The notes below the pieces were generated by a model. The model was given only the letters and a program-made list of their open reading frames with translations. It did not search any database and was not told the DNA's origin. DNA of 64,000 nucleotides, from contig OZ036013.1 of the NCBI GenBank assembly GCA_964035015.1, forward strand, positions 4,320,001-4,384,000. The letters are read 5' to 3'. The position numbers were made by a program, and so were the translations under genes. Positions 1 to 11,765 of the stretch are shown here, piece after piece. Each line of letters opens with the position of its first letter. Positions within the stretch are counted from its first letter, which is position 1. This DNA comes from Corallium rubrum. Its lineage: Eukaryota; Cnidaria; Anthozoa; Scleralcyonacea; Coralliidae.

Positions 1-82
1 CATTAAAGATTTAATCTTAAGAAAAATAACATTTTGGATGCCTTTATTATATTTCTCATGTTAATTTTATGTGGATAAATGA

Positions 83-190
83 CTCTCCTCTGCAGAGGCT
101 TTATTAGCTATTCTGGTTCTTCCCATCATTCCCCACATGTCTTCTCCCTTGCCTGCATGTCTTCACCTCCAAGCCTCTGTGGAGGAGAAA
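83..190. mobile_element. Small foldback element, same ends as the 5.5 kb one
   Basis: Left end CTCTCCTCTGCAGAGGCTT, right end AAGCCTCTGTGGAGGAGA, about 108 bp. The ends match those of the larger element at 5538-5799, so both belong to one non-autonomous family. Confidence 0.6.
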
Positions 191-362
191 GGATAACTGA
201 CCTTTCTTGATGCTTTGACCTCGTCTGCCAATGATATGTGAGTGGTCTGTATGAGAAACGTCCATTTTCAGTGTCACACGATTGGCCTAAATTAGGTTCA
301 AAACATAAAATTGATGAAGCTAAATCTGAGTGGATAAAATTATTGTCATGATGGTTCTTTCT

Positions 363-568
363 CAGTACAGTACAGTACAGTACAGTACAGTACAGTACAG
401 TACAGTACAGTACAGTACAGTACAGTACAGTACAGTACAGTACAGTACAGTACAGTACAGCACAGCACAGTACAGTACAGTACAGTTACAGTGCAGTTCA
501 GCGCAGCGCAGCATATGAGCATAGCACAGTACAGTACAGTACAGTACTACTAGTTCAGTACAGTACAA
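363..568. repeat. (CAGTA)n pentanucleotide microsatellite
   Basis: About 40 near-perfect CAGTA units, interrupted at roughly 484-530. It creates mirror reading frames on both strands (YSTVQ-type repeats) that are not genes. It lies in the bicc1 intron downstream of exon 4. Confidence 0.97.
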
Positions 569-799
569 TATAGTGCATTAGAAAATTCCTACAGTATGAA
601 ACCATATTAAAAGTTACATAAATTATTGAGATTCATTGGTGGTACAATCATGCAGGCAGCAACTTTTGAAGGCACCTTGCCCACAATATTTTAAAATTTC
701 TGTCAATTGAATGACCTTTAGTTGGCTCTGACTTAATTGAGATATCTCATTATAATGCAAAGTTTTGCATTGCACATATTACTGCAGTACCAGATATAC

Positions 800-879
800 C
801 TTAGACTCAAGCTTTGCTACAACCATTTCTTTTGCTTTTTTAACACTGTCTGGTAGACCAGCTATTTTGATGTGGGGAT
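800..879 (-). CDS. bicc1: bicc1 coding exon 4 (KH module, second half)
   Basis: Acceptor GCTTTTAG|ATCCCC, donor AAG|GTATAT, two bases plus 26 codons. Reads DPHIKIAGLPDSVKKAKEMV and continues to ESK. Phase 1 entry matches the exit of exon 3 although 8.5 kb of intron lies between. Confidence 0.9.
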
Positions 880-3800
880 CTAAAAGCAAAAGCAGATCAA
901 ATAAATGATAATTAGAAATAAATTATTAACTACTGAATTGACTTAATTTTATTTGAAACAATCCAGGACAAAATCATTTTGAATGTTGAAGAAAAGTTAG
1001 ATTATGATTTCTCTGTTAGTAATGCTGTTCAGGATTGAATAAAATTTAAGTGAAAATGAATCTATATAATTTATATATTAAATTGTCTGAACCCTCTGTT
1101 GCTTAAAGTTTTCCAGTTCAGTTCCCAAACTATTACCCTGTGAGTCAGAGCCCCTTTCCGAACTATGCAAGCTTCAGGGGAAAGTGGGCTCTGCCAACAA
1201 ACTTGATCTTCACCCCATGTCTGGGGCGAGTCAGTCAGCATTTTAAACTGGTCAAACAAGTTCTAGTTTACAAACACGTGTAAGCAGGAAAATAGGAAGT
1301 GACGTGTTAGAGCCTGGGCCCAAAATAGTATCTTGGCAACTAACTGTTCACACATGTTCAAAAAGAAATTTCGAGTTTGTTGGCAGAGCCCACCTTCCCC
1401 TGAAGCTTGCGTAGGTCAGAAAGGGGCTCTGACTCACAGGGTACCAAACTATTAGTCCAACATCAAATAGGCATAGGAAAAATAAATATAAAATTTGTTT
1501 GTCACTGTTCAATTAAATTGTTTGTTAAACCTTAATTCTGCCTGAAAATTTAGCAAATTTTATGTCAATTTATTAAGACTAGTCTACTACATAGCACACT
1601 ACTTTTATTTCAGTAATCCTATTATACTTCTTGGAGTATGCTATATGTATGCAGCTGGAGTCCTGTTCAGGCAAAATGCAATAAAAAGATATTTGTGAAG
1701 GTAAGAGTAGTAATAAGTAGGACTAGCTGAACAAGGGAAAAAAAGGAAAAAAAGTCCAGGTTAGTAAAATTTTAAAATATTGTATAATGAATTAAAGATT
1801 ACATATTTTCCGATAAATTTAAAAGTGATGAATATGTGAATGATTATTTCCGTTTTCGTGTCCGAACAGACAACTGTAATGGTAGAATGAAAGTTATACT
1901 ACAATAAAATTATATGGTAATCTAGTAAAATTATATGTATTACAATGGTTTATGATAGTTTATTAAAGTCTAGTACGGTAGTCTAATGTATGTGTCATGC
2001 CATATGCAGTTTGCCATATATGTGTCCCATGCAGTGTTTTCATCTCTATGGTAACACATGAGGCATTGATCTGTTCTTTTAGAGCCTTTGAAAGTATTAT
2101 GTACTTCAATCTATATGCCTTATATAGTTATGCATCAGGTTTCAAATTGTGCCCTATCCATATACCGTGCCATAATCCCATTAGACAAATTCAGTTTTCA
2201 TTTGTAAACTGAACGTATTGTATTTATTGTACTGCATGCATAGAAAATTACTTGTTGGGCTTGGCCAGTGATTGTGTTTAAATGTATTTCCCACCACAGC
2301 AGATTAATTGAAAACAGAACTAACAACCGGCCATATGCCAGGAATAGTGGTATGAAATTGAATATAATTGTTTAAGTCCCACCTGTGTAAGGTCAGTAAT
2401 AGATAATTATAGCCTGCGAGCATAGTTAGTGGAGGGGGATGGTTTGGAAACTTGGCAAAAGTCATCGTTCCATGCTTTTGTTCAATTTGTCTAATTTCAC
2501 GGTCACTGAACGTATTGTGTTTTCTGGTTTAATTAGTGTAGTCCTTCGTCGTCACGTGCTGTAAGTCACTCCACCATCCAGACAAGAGTAGTGCAAATAT
2601 AGATTCTACTGAAATATCAGTCGTATGTGGATGTCCTGTTGCACTGGATATAACTCTTTACTCCCTTATAAGGACATGACATTGACAAGTATGATGGTCA
2701 CCCTTATAATTACTATAGGTAAAAAATTGTCACGAGATACGAGATAGAACTGTGCTATAAATACCTTTTCTCTTCTGCCTAGATATCTGAATGACGCATA
2801 GATAAGTGAATAATTTTCTGAATACGTTCTTGTTTTTCACTGACAATTCTCCATAGAAATTATTCTGCTGATTAATTTTAATACACACCACTACCAACAA
2901 AAGTTTGTGTATTTAGGATGAGAAGACAGTTCTGTCCCTGTTACCCCACGCCAACATATTGCAATATTTATAACGTAGCAAAACAACATTCTATGTGCAG
3001 ATGCTGGCATATCCAGTTACCTCTCACGGCCTATATTAAGTATACTAAAATTGATGTCTAATCTTGGAAAGCCCGAGGGATATCTTTCAAATTTTTCGTA
3101 ACATAATCAGGCAACTTTAGCATTTCATGATGTTCAAGTTTTTTGGTGCTATCCTCCTTTTATTTCCAAGGGCTGCAAACAAGAATGCATATGTAATTTA
3201 GCCAATCAAGGTGTGCTTTTAAATAAAGTTTGAGAAAACGGTAATGGATTCTTAGAGAGTTCAGACTTTAGATAATAAAACAGCATGCTAATTATTATCA
3301 ATTATTGGACGAGTCTGAGCAAAATATCATGATTTGTCAGTGGCGAGCTGCTAGTTATTTGCCGATGCCGAAGGCAGAGGCAAATAACTAGTAGCGAGAC
3401 ACTGACAAATCATGATATTTTGCGATAGACGAGTTCAATAATTGATTTATCATTCATAAAATAGTTAAAAATTTGAAATGCCTGAAGTAAGAGATCGCCA
3501 CTCTTCTCTCTGTCTTCGGCATACTAAAATCTTCGTAAAACTTACTTTTTGTTGGCACGAGTCTTGCTTTTTATCTCACTAAAACTTCCTTTTCACTATT
3601 TCTTTTCTGAAGTACATTGTCGTTATGGATGCTTCCAAATACCCTCGATTATTTCCTCGGATAGCTCAAGAACTAGCCGCCATGTTTACGAAAATTATTT
3701 GCCGTCAGCAGCGTTATCGCTAGTGCGCATGCTCATAAAATTATTTGCAGCAGAAAAATTATTTGCACTCAGTTATTTGCAGGTAAATTAACCAATCAGA

Positions 3801-6800
3801 ATGCAGGATAGAAACGAAATGAATGATAATTAGTGTGAACAAACATTGAAACAACTTCTTTTGTTGGGAAATGAAGTGTACCGCGTGTCATGTTGCAAGG
3901 GACGTTTGTCCATATTTAAGAAACCAAACAAATAAACAAATAGAAATAGTGCTAGCGCAGCGGCACTTTAACGCTTATTCAAAAATAGGCACGCATGTAT
4001 CTACTGCGTTAATGCCTATATGCTGTATTTGTGACAAAATTGATGGAATTGTATACTTGTAACAACCTTGTATTCAATCGATCTAGAGCTGAACAAGATT
4101 TTTAACAAAATTGTGTATGTTCTCAGACCATGTCGTGTTTTAACTTGAAACAAGACGCCTGCTCAGGCGTTCACTCGGGCTACTGATTTCTGAAAGCTTC
4201 GCGTAGCCTGTGCGTAGTCTAGCAAGACTACATGGCAATGGCAATGCATTGCATATTTGCAAAGATTTTCACAAATAGAATCTAGCGCCGAAGGTTTGCT
4301 AATGTAATATAAATGTAAACGCCGTTTTTTCCGAAAATTAAACAACGGATCTAATATGTTTAGTAGACAAAACCTATATAGTGTCGGATTCGGCAGAATC
4401 AAGCGATCATTTTGATATAGAATTTATTTAAATTCGGACAAACAGAAAATATTTCCAAATGTAATACGACACGCGACACCGACGCGATATCTGAACAGTT
4501 CACACTTCACATATTGATATTTCACCGGTATTTGCTCTATTCGGTGCTTATTATTATACTTGCATTTTGTAGTTTTCGGGCTATAAAGCAGCAAGGCCAG
4601 GACAACCTGTTTTGAAATAGCTCGTCATCTTTTACGTACTAGGTATACCGCAATCGCCGGTATTCAAACAAGGAGAAAGCCGTTACAAGGTAAACAGTAC
4701 ATGTATGTTCTTTGATATACTGTGGCCCTTTCTTGTGTCTCTACTCCTCAAGTCAAACTTCCTAGGTACTGATGTCAACACGGCATTTTTTCGCGTCTCT
4801 AAAAGTTCGTCTATTGTCTTTATGCACAAATCTTGTCAGCAACATTACTGATCAACTACTCATGAATTCACCAATACCGTCGGAAAACACCTCAACCCAA
4901 CTCGATCAAAGGCAAAAGAACTCGAAAAAAACGAGCAGGGAAACATGCCTAAAAGATGTCCAGCAATGTCATCAAAATTATAAGAGCAACCATGCATTAT
5001 TTGTTCTTCAATACATATGCATACATGCAGTAAAAGGTAGAATAAATGTTTGCACATTCACGACACAGATTTTGCATGGCATCTGACAACTGCAGCATAA
5101 TATATATATACTATAGACCTAATAATGCCAGTTCACGCTCTCAGCATAGCATCACATTTGACTGCTATTTAATACCATATTTCGCTCGTGGACTACCATA
5201 GGTTTTGCGCATTGCATTTGCTTGACCATATTAGCTTCAAAAGCTAACTTTGTTTTCTTAGAAGAGTGTCACCCATTTCTGTTCGGCAACCGGCAACGCA
5301 CAGTCTTGTCCATTAACGAAGCTCGATCAGATATATACGAAGCTCGATCAGACAGATCAGATCTGAATATGAAATCGTCCATGCAACGACCATTAATTTG
5401 CTTTCAAAAACTTCTATCATCATTCCAACAACGTCTAGTACACCACAATTAAGAATTGACTACGATTCATACTTAAAATACTTACTAAATTTGTAAAAAC
5501 TTCCTCTTGCTGATTATTCCGCTCCTTGAATTATACCTCTCTCCTCCGCAGAGGCTTCTTGAGCTTTTTTGAGCTCTTCAATATATAGGGGTTTAATATT
5601 GCAGGGGTTTACAGACTATAGAGCATAGAGTAATGCGGTAGAGTGTAATGGGCAATAAGGAAAACCGCTGTTATTGTCCATTACTACCGCATTACTCTAT
5701 GCTCTATAGTCTACTAAACCCCTGCAAAGGCTGCAATATTAAACACCTAAGAGTACTGAAGAGCTCAAAAAAGCTCAAGAAGCCTCTGCAGAGGAGAGAG
5801 AATTATACCAATTGCTGACATTGGTACGATTTGAGTGAAATACTTGGTGTACAGTAGTTATTTTGGCTTCGGTAATTTCTCGTGAGTCAGTCGTTTTATT
5901 CTGTGTTTTGATTGGCTCTGAAGGCATTGTTTTGTTAACTTAACTTACATTACATTACGCTCCTCTAGATTTACTCGTACTCGCGCATGCAGAGTAGATA
6001 GAGCCATGTTCCCATCACTACTTCATGTCAACAGGAAAAGGAAGTTGAGTCTATTCTTGATAGATATGTTATCTGATGTAAAGGTCATTTCCTGGAGTAA
6101 TTACCTGAGTAATTATACCTCTTTTGAGAAACCGAACTCGGCGCGTAGTTTTCCAGCGTGAAGTAATTTAAATCCCAGAAATCAACGACTTAATTAGGGG
6201 GTGTTCATATGATCCCGGTAAGCGGGATGGCCCGGTAAGCAAAACGAAGTCTGTTTTGTGTTACATATGGTAGTTTTCATCCCGCCTACCGAGGAGAAAT
6301 CATGACTAAAATTAGTTTGTCTGATGGTCCGTGACTAGACATCAGCCATCAAAGATCGCAATTTTGTCGTATTGCACATGTTTGTATGCTTCATAATCAA
6401 TCCTTTTATTATACAATTGTGATTTATATGCCAATAAACAATAAAATCTTCAACTATCTTTAATTCCACAAAAAAGAACTAACTTTTGTCCTTAATGATT
6501 TCATCCCAGTAAGCGGGACGATGTGTTCATATGGGAAAATTTCATCCCGCTTACTTATGATCTCGGCACACGCTGCCGAGATCTCGGTAAGCGAGTCAGC
6601 CCACTTTCTCATATGAACGCAAAGCAAATTTTTATAGGAAAATAACCACGAGGCGAGATCCCCACTAAGCGGGCCAGCCCGGTAACCGGGATCATATGAA
6701 CACCCCCTTAGCCATCTTGAAATACCAGAGATCCCAAGAGGTCAGCGAACTGAAATACACGTATACATGTACATTTACAGACGGATCACGACACGACCGT

Positions 6801-9800
6801 TTTTTACCAGGAATACGAGTAATAGGCAAGTATTTCAAGTACGTTCCGTAATTAGCCCATAATTTTAAAATCTCAGAAGTACCCCTCCCTTTTCTTTTTA
6901 TACATACCGTATATTGGTTTAACTTTTCAAATATGTGTACAATACACATTCTGTATGTCTAGAGTCTGGACGTGCACAATCGCAACGCGATTCATTGGTC
7001 TTGAATAAATTAATTGAATGTACTAAAAAAATGCTTCGGGCATCTCAAACGATGCATGTAAAGTGACTTATAGCCTGTCGATTGTGGTTTAAATAGGGCC
7101 AATCATACCCGCTGCAAGCTTCTCCATTCGCAACAAATTATGGTCGATCATTTTCCCTCCAAGCCTATACTACGAAACGACAATAAATAGCGCAGGGTAA
7201 ACGAATAGCGAGCGATGGATCTGAACAAGACGGGTGTGGTGATTGGTGATTTCAGACATTGATATGATTGGTGCATGAAATTAATATGGTGGCTACTTAA
7301 TTGCAATTATCAGCACTTTTTGAGACACTAGACGAAGTATATATGCAGTAGTGTGTGTCGGTCGTCATATAAAATGCTTTTTTGTTTCTATTTATTTCAT
7401 CTCGACATTTGAGTTTTCCAAAAATCGAAAAATAGTCAAAGTTAACTCTTTATTTTGTTCAAAAAAATGAATTGGGTTTTAACAAGCTATTTGATCAACA
7501 ATTACTTGGCCATTCCAAATGAGAATCGTAAGGTGTATTTTGTCGCACTCGAGTTAAATGGTTTCCGAGCTACTATAATGCCAAACAGTTAAAAGCTTTC
7601 TCCTGACGAAGGGCCTTCGCTCGAAACGTCGAGAAGATTTTTCTCTGTCTTTCAGGCCAACGTGACTTAACCCTGGTAATATAATGCCAAACATTCCCGA
7701 TGGCCATGCGGTGTATTTAAACAGTAGCGAGTCAGTGACAATACAAAACCTAATGTGGTTGTGGTTCAGGTAATGGCTCAGCAAGTGTCGACTCGCGTTG
7801 ACAGCTTGGTGTAAAAATAGACAAGACATGTGATAAACAACTTGCTGGGTTTGTAAAATGTAGTGTTTTAATTATTCACTCGTCGCTTGGCGGATGCTTT
7901 ATACGTCGTTCAAGATTGCGGAAAAATAATGAAGAAATCACAAGAACGACATTCTTTAATCAGTGATTCATTTCTGGGCAGTTGCGTAGAATGTTTACAG
8001 AAGCACGTTTTACTTTTTTAAATAATAGGAACTTCTTGACCTTTTTCAAACCAAGAAAATTTGGGGTTCCCGTTTCCCGTCCAAGGGGCTCATGACATAA
8101 CTGTTGTAACGAGATCTTAAAATTTACTTTGCACGGAATACTCAACGTACTAAATACGTTAATTTCAGTCGGCTATTTTCGTCGCTATAAAACGGGCGCG
8201 TTTTCACGCAACATGCAGACTTTTCGCATTTTATATAGTCAGAGGATAAAAAATGGCCGAGAGAATTTCCAACTCGTCACGTTCAACCTCTTATTGACAT
8301 TGTTGTTGTCGAATTTTCTATAAAAATGGTAACGGTTGCTGAACAATCATCCCAAACAAATTGTAAGCTTCTACATAGCACATATTATGCCTTGAAATCC
8401 TTCAATCTACGATACCGGTAAATTTCAAACGAATTTATGTAGTTGGTCTATTTCTAGTTTTTTATATTTATGTATTTTAATTCCTACGGGGGAGCGCCTC
8501 GCATGGGTCCTCGAGTCCCGTTCGCGCTCTTCCCATTTGGATAGCTTCATATACATTGTAAAGTATCCAATAAAGTTGTTTTAAAATTGTCTTTAAAAAA
8601 TGTTTTATGACTTTTAGTATTTAACTGGCAGAATCAGCTTAGTGCGTGTTTTTACTTGGTTCTGGCCGAGACCCAGCGTTTGAACTGTCGAACAGAAAAA
8701 GCTAGTGAATTATGTACTAATTTTTGTTTTAGAGTCTTACGCAACGGTACCTGTCTCTAAACCAAAACATTTCAATATCGTAATTCCTAGTTTGTATGAT
8801 GTATCGAGCAAGCCCATAGTTCCGCGTGATTAATTTGCATTGTCCACCAGAATGTTCTAATTATGTCCCTAACACGCAAACTTTATGTCATTTTCAAAGG
8901 TTAAAGTTGAACGACGGTGGGGATTCCAAAGATGCGATGGCATCGAAAGTTTATTGTAAAGTTATTTTCACGTTGCCAACAGGTTGCTAGCTTAACCAAA
9001 ATTGTATGCGGGTGTCTGTTTCGCCGCAGCTGTTTCGGAAAGCAAAACCCAGTCAAGACAAACGAAGAATAATTTTGGTAAACAAATAAGATAATGATCC
9101 ACTGCAAATAATGACGTCGTATTGTTCTTAGATACAAGTATCAGTTTTCATTCTATCCTGGCTCACGGCAGAAAAACAATTACGAATTTGAGTAGGTCAT
9201 GGCGGAGAGAGTGAGAGTCTCTTTTCGTTTGCGGTTCGGCGACGAGACGACACTCGTCCTCGACGCGTTAGTTCATTCAAGTCGAACGTGACGCGTGTCA
9301 GTTTCACCCAAGGAGAAATGTACAAAGCTAACTTTGTTAGTTTCAACTCGCCGTGCTTGCCAAAGCGTTAAACCAACCATCTCCGCTGCGGCATTGTTCT
9401 GGTCTATTAACGATATGTATTATTTACCTTTCTTGGACTTCGCTCCAATTTTCAACTTCGAAGGCCACGAGATGCGAGTACTTGTCTCGAGCATTACCTG
9501 TCGGAGTAACACAAAGAGCATAGTTGAGAGTTGCACGACCTACAGACAAGCGCTTACATGAATCGTCTAGCTTCGTTACTGACCTTTGAGAAAAACTCCT
9601 CGGCAATTGTACTGTCCCCGTCTCCGTTAGCTACAACGAAACAATAGCATAAGTAAGACCTTCTCGTTTGGTTGTGGGTGTAAGTTAACCTGGCGCTCAG
9701 TGTTCCGTCGTTTTAAGCTTAAAGTAAATATGACAATTCTGGTTCAAAGTGATTCATCAGAAGTGCAGACCTTGTAACATTTGTTCCAACTTTCGTCTGT

Positions 9801-9909
9801 CGACGCGAACCTTTTCTTCTTTCTCATCGTGTGCGAGAGTTTCCTTTGGTGCTTCGGCAGGCGTTTCGTTTTCCGTTTCCTCGTCAACGGAGGCCAAGTT
9901 TACCATCAT
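800..9909 (-). CDS. bicc1: Bicaudal-C homologue (KH/SAM RNA-binding protein), 5' part, four exons seen
   Basis: Exons, in coding order: 9909-9771, 9630-9584, 9497-9428, 879-800. The phases join cleanly and give an N-terminal acidic leader, then RVDRRKLEQMLQ, a short EEFFSK linker, ISWPSKLKIGAKSKK and DPHIKIAGLPDSVKKAKEMV. This order is the hallmark of the first KH-like module of Bicaudal-C proteins, which bind mRNAs in the cytoplasm and control their translation and stability (established for the family). All junctions have GT/AG: AAG|GTCTGC, AAG|GTCAGT, AAG|GTAAAT and AAG|GTATAT donors. The start is the ATG at 9909 (two ATGs in a row); the frame is closed by a stop a little upstream. Residues seen: about 111. 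The remaining KH domains and the SAM domain must lie left of position 1. Family assignment is secure; an untranslated upstream exon cannot be excluded. Confidence 0.86.
1136..1443. mobile_element. Foldback element with about 68 bp arms
   Basis: Arms at 1136-1203 and 1374-1442 are near-perfect inverted copies (outer ends CCCTGTGAGTCAGAGCCCC and its complement). The 11-mer CCAAACTATTA stands just outside on both sides (1125-1135 and 1444-1454) and looks like a target duplication. No coding content. Confidence 0.75.
3296..3446. mobile_element. Foldback element (hairpin, about 150 bp)
   Basis: Sequence from TATCAATTATTGGACGAGTC to its inverted copy ending CGAGTTCAATAATTGAT, sharing the core CAAAATATCATGATTTGTC in both arms, with a short loop near 3372. 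MITE-like; no genes. Confidence 0.7.
5538..5799. mobile_element. Near-perfect palindromic MITE with 10 bp target duplication
   Basis: About 130 bp arms fold on each other end to end (outer ends TCTCTCCTCCGCAGAGGCTT and complement). Flanked by exact GAATTATACC copies at 5528-5537 and 5800-5809. Same terminal sequence as the element at 83-190. Confidence 0.82.
6197..6707. mobile_element. 511 bp TIR element with TTA target duplication
   Basis: Ends GGGGGTGTTCATATGATCCC and the inverted copy; internal sub-repeats of the CCCGGTAAGCGGGAT theme near 6510 and 6545. TTA on both sides suggests a PIF/Harbinger-type 3 bp duplication. No ORF of note. Confidence 0.78.
7588..7679 (+). mobile_element. 92 bp insertion carrying a hammerhead motif, Penelope-like remnant
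   Basis: Bounded by exact 14 bp direct repeats TATAATGCCAAACA at 7574-7587 and 7680-7693, i.e. a clear target duplication. The insert holds the hammerhead core described separately. Such ribozymes are known in the terminal repeats of Penelope-like retroelements, so this is probably a heavily 5'-truncated copy or a small retrozyme-like element. Confidence 0.72.
7597..7636 (+). ncRNA. Minimal type I hammerhead ribozyme motif
   Basis: Stem I: TTTCTC (7597-7602) pairs with GAGAAG (7631-7636, last pair a wobble). Core box CTGACGA at 7603-7609 fits CUGANGA. Stem II GGGC/GCTC closes a CTTC loop (about 7611-7622). GAAA at 7623-7626. Then C-GTC, so stem III is only AC/GT with no loop, and cleavage would follow GTC at 7630. 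All conserved core positions are present. Loopless stem III hammerheads are expected to act best as dimers. Activity is inferred, not shown. Confidence 0.7.
9428..9497 (-). CDS. bicc1: bicc1 coding exon 3 (KH module, first half)
   Basis: Acceptor CCGACAG|GTAATG, donor AAG|GTAAAT, 23 codons plus one base. Encodes ETSTRISWPSKLKIGAKSKK, the most diagnostic stretch of Bicaudal-C proteins. Confidence 0.9.
9584..9630 (-). CDS. bicc1: bicc1 coding exon 2 (47 bp micro-exon)
   Basis: Acceptor TTGTAG|CTAACG, donor AAG|GTCAGT. Two bases complete an Ala codon, then 15 codons (NGDGDSTIAEEFFSK). The (E/D)FF(S/Q)K block matches the position between the leader and the first KH module in Bicaudal-C proteins. 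Confidence 0.82.
9771..9909 (-). CDS. bicc1: bicc1 coding exon 1
   Basis: 46 codons plus one base. Acidic leader followed by the conserved VDRRKLEQMLQ block. Ends CAAG|GTCTGC in phase 1. Alternative: the exon could begin at an AG near 9941, but no upstream exon was found, so the ATG is preferred. Confidence 0.75.
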
Positions 9910-11765
9910 TGCAAGACTCCCGAACTTTATAGCTTGTGATATCTGCAAAGCTCAAACCTTGAACCCCGGAGATATCATGTTCTGCTTGACACCGAACTAA
10001 CAAATCACGTGCCCGGATTTTCGATTCTTCTGAAAACAATTTAATTAAAGGGCAACCAATCACAGCACATCTTCAATTAGATCCATCAGTCATGTTTATG
10101 TTACGGATTTAAAATAAAACTTGTCGTACAGGTATTTCAATTCTCCAGTCTGTTTTTTAAAGCCCATCTCAAAACAATAGAATGCCTAAAATTATTGTCG
10201 CATGAAGCGTCACTCATATACCTTAAGCTTATTATTTGTATCAGTGTCACAAGACATTCACAACGCCGATCAACCTACGAACGTCGCAGCCAAAATAATT
10301 TCTACAGTGACTTGACTGACAGTCAAATTGGATGTTCGTTCGAAAGATGTTTTCAGACATTTCTTTTTGTTAATGGAATATCCCTGGTTAAAAAACGCGC
10401 CTATACGGCTTGCTACTTTTTGACATTCATTTGCTCGTTTGCGATATGATGGCATATTAGCTGATGGAACGAGAATGTTGTTTACGTCGCCGCGCAGCTC
10501 TCGGCGCACATTAGGGAGTAAGCGCACGTAGTAAGCGCACGTAGACCGTGTCGGCGAATTGCAAAAAAACCTTGGAGTCCAGCGTTGTTTTATTTTCTGC
10601 AGATTGGAATATCGCTTATCGTTCGAATCTAGATCAATCAAAATAACAATTATAGTAATGGTTTTATCTTCTTTCGATTGAAATGCGATTAGGTTACGTG
10701 CATGTCAACGACCACAGGTGCATCGACTAATTATAAACTATGGCGTTGTGAACGGAATTGAAGGACAAAGATGCAAGGAGGGACGACTATTTGGTAATGA
10801 AGCAGTACTACTCCCACCTACTGGAATCTCCGGACCTCTGGTATTTTTCTGTTATTCTACACTGGTTGGAGAATTGGAGAAATAATGGCGAATGGAAATC
10901 CAGGGGCATGTCATTTGGTTGGTTGATTGGCTTAGAATTTGGGGCGTGTAAATGGGGGCGAGCTGTGCTAACGAGCTGGCATGCTTTGGTGAAATCGCAC
11001 CTTTGGAGTAATTTCTTGACAATGGACTGGTGACTGAATTTCTTTGATTTTGTTTTTGAGTTACATAAAGTAATTCACCATCAAACATCTTGAGTAAAGG
11101 TAAAAGTAGGTAAAAACAGTATTCGAGTAGAGTAAAATTATAAAATAATTAAAAATTAGAAAGCGAAGGTATTGATATTATGTGAACCAGCGTCCCTTGT
11201 CACCATGTTCTACAAGACATTGTCTTTTGAAAATTTTTGTAAAAATATTTTTTGTGGGCCGTGGTTCTTTTGCAGTTCGATTCTATTAAACAAAACAGAT
11301 AACGACACACTTCCCAAATGGAAGTAACTGAGTTAAAATGTAGTATAATAAAACGGCTTTGCTAGCCAAAAAGTATTTGTTGGTAAAAATAATGTGCTTT
11401 ATAACATGCCCACTGTACTCCAACAAACTGTAGAACCGCGCCTTGCGATCACCTCGTTAATATACCAGATAGCGATGGTTTTACGGTGGTCCATTGTACG
11501 CTCGGTGTATTGTAACAAAGCACTTATAAAATCAAAATTATTGGGTGACTGAGGGTATATTCGCAATGTTATCGTGCGTACAAATAAATATGCATAATTA
11601 ACACAAAGCTTCTATTTTTGAAAAGTTATATACGACGTTAAAATATCAAATAGTTTATTGATACCTACAGGCTACAGGAATAACGGCTAAATTGGTAGAA
11701 ATTGAGGCTGAGTAGAGGCAGATTTTCATTGTAGCTAGTAGCTACAATGTAATCCTGGCTCCTAT

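Larger units (their letters stand above)
880..9427 (-). other. bicc1 intron 3 (about 8.5 kb)
   Basis: Between the two halves of the first KH module. Apart from the foldbacks and the ribozyme insertion listed here I see no coding signal; the open frames present are short and lack splice context or family motifs. The 4148-4185 stretch (AGACGCCTGCTCAGGCG, then CACTCGGGCTACTG) resembles the left end of the 2.5 kb insertion at 44.45 kb. Confidence 0.7.

Noticed and set aside
330..568. Overlapping frames on both strands made of YSTVQ-like repeats
   Set aside because: Pure product of the CAGTA microsatellite; no start context, splice signals or homology.
9295..9606. Long frames overlapping the bicc1 exons on either strand
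   Set aside because: They conflict with exons 2 and 3, whose phase and KH-domain match are decisive.
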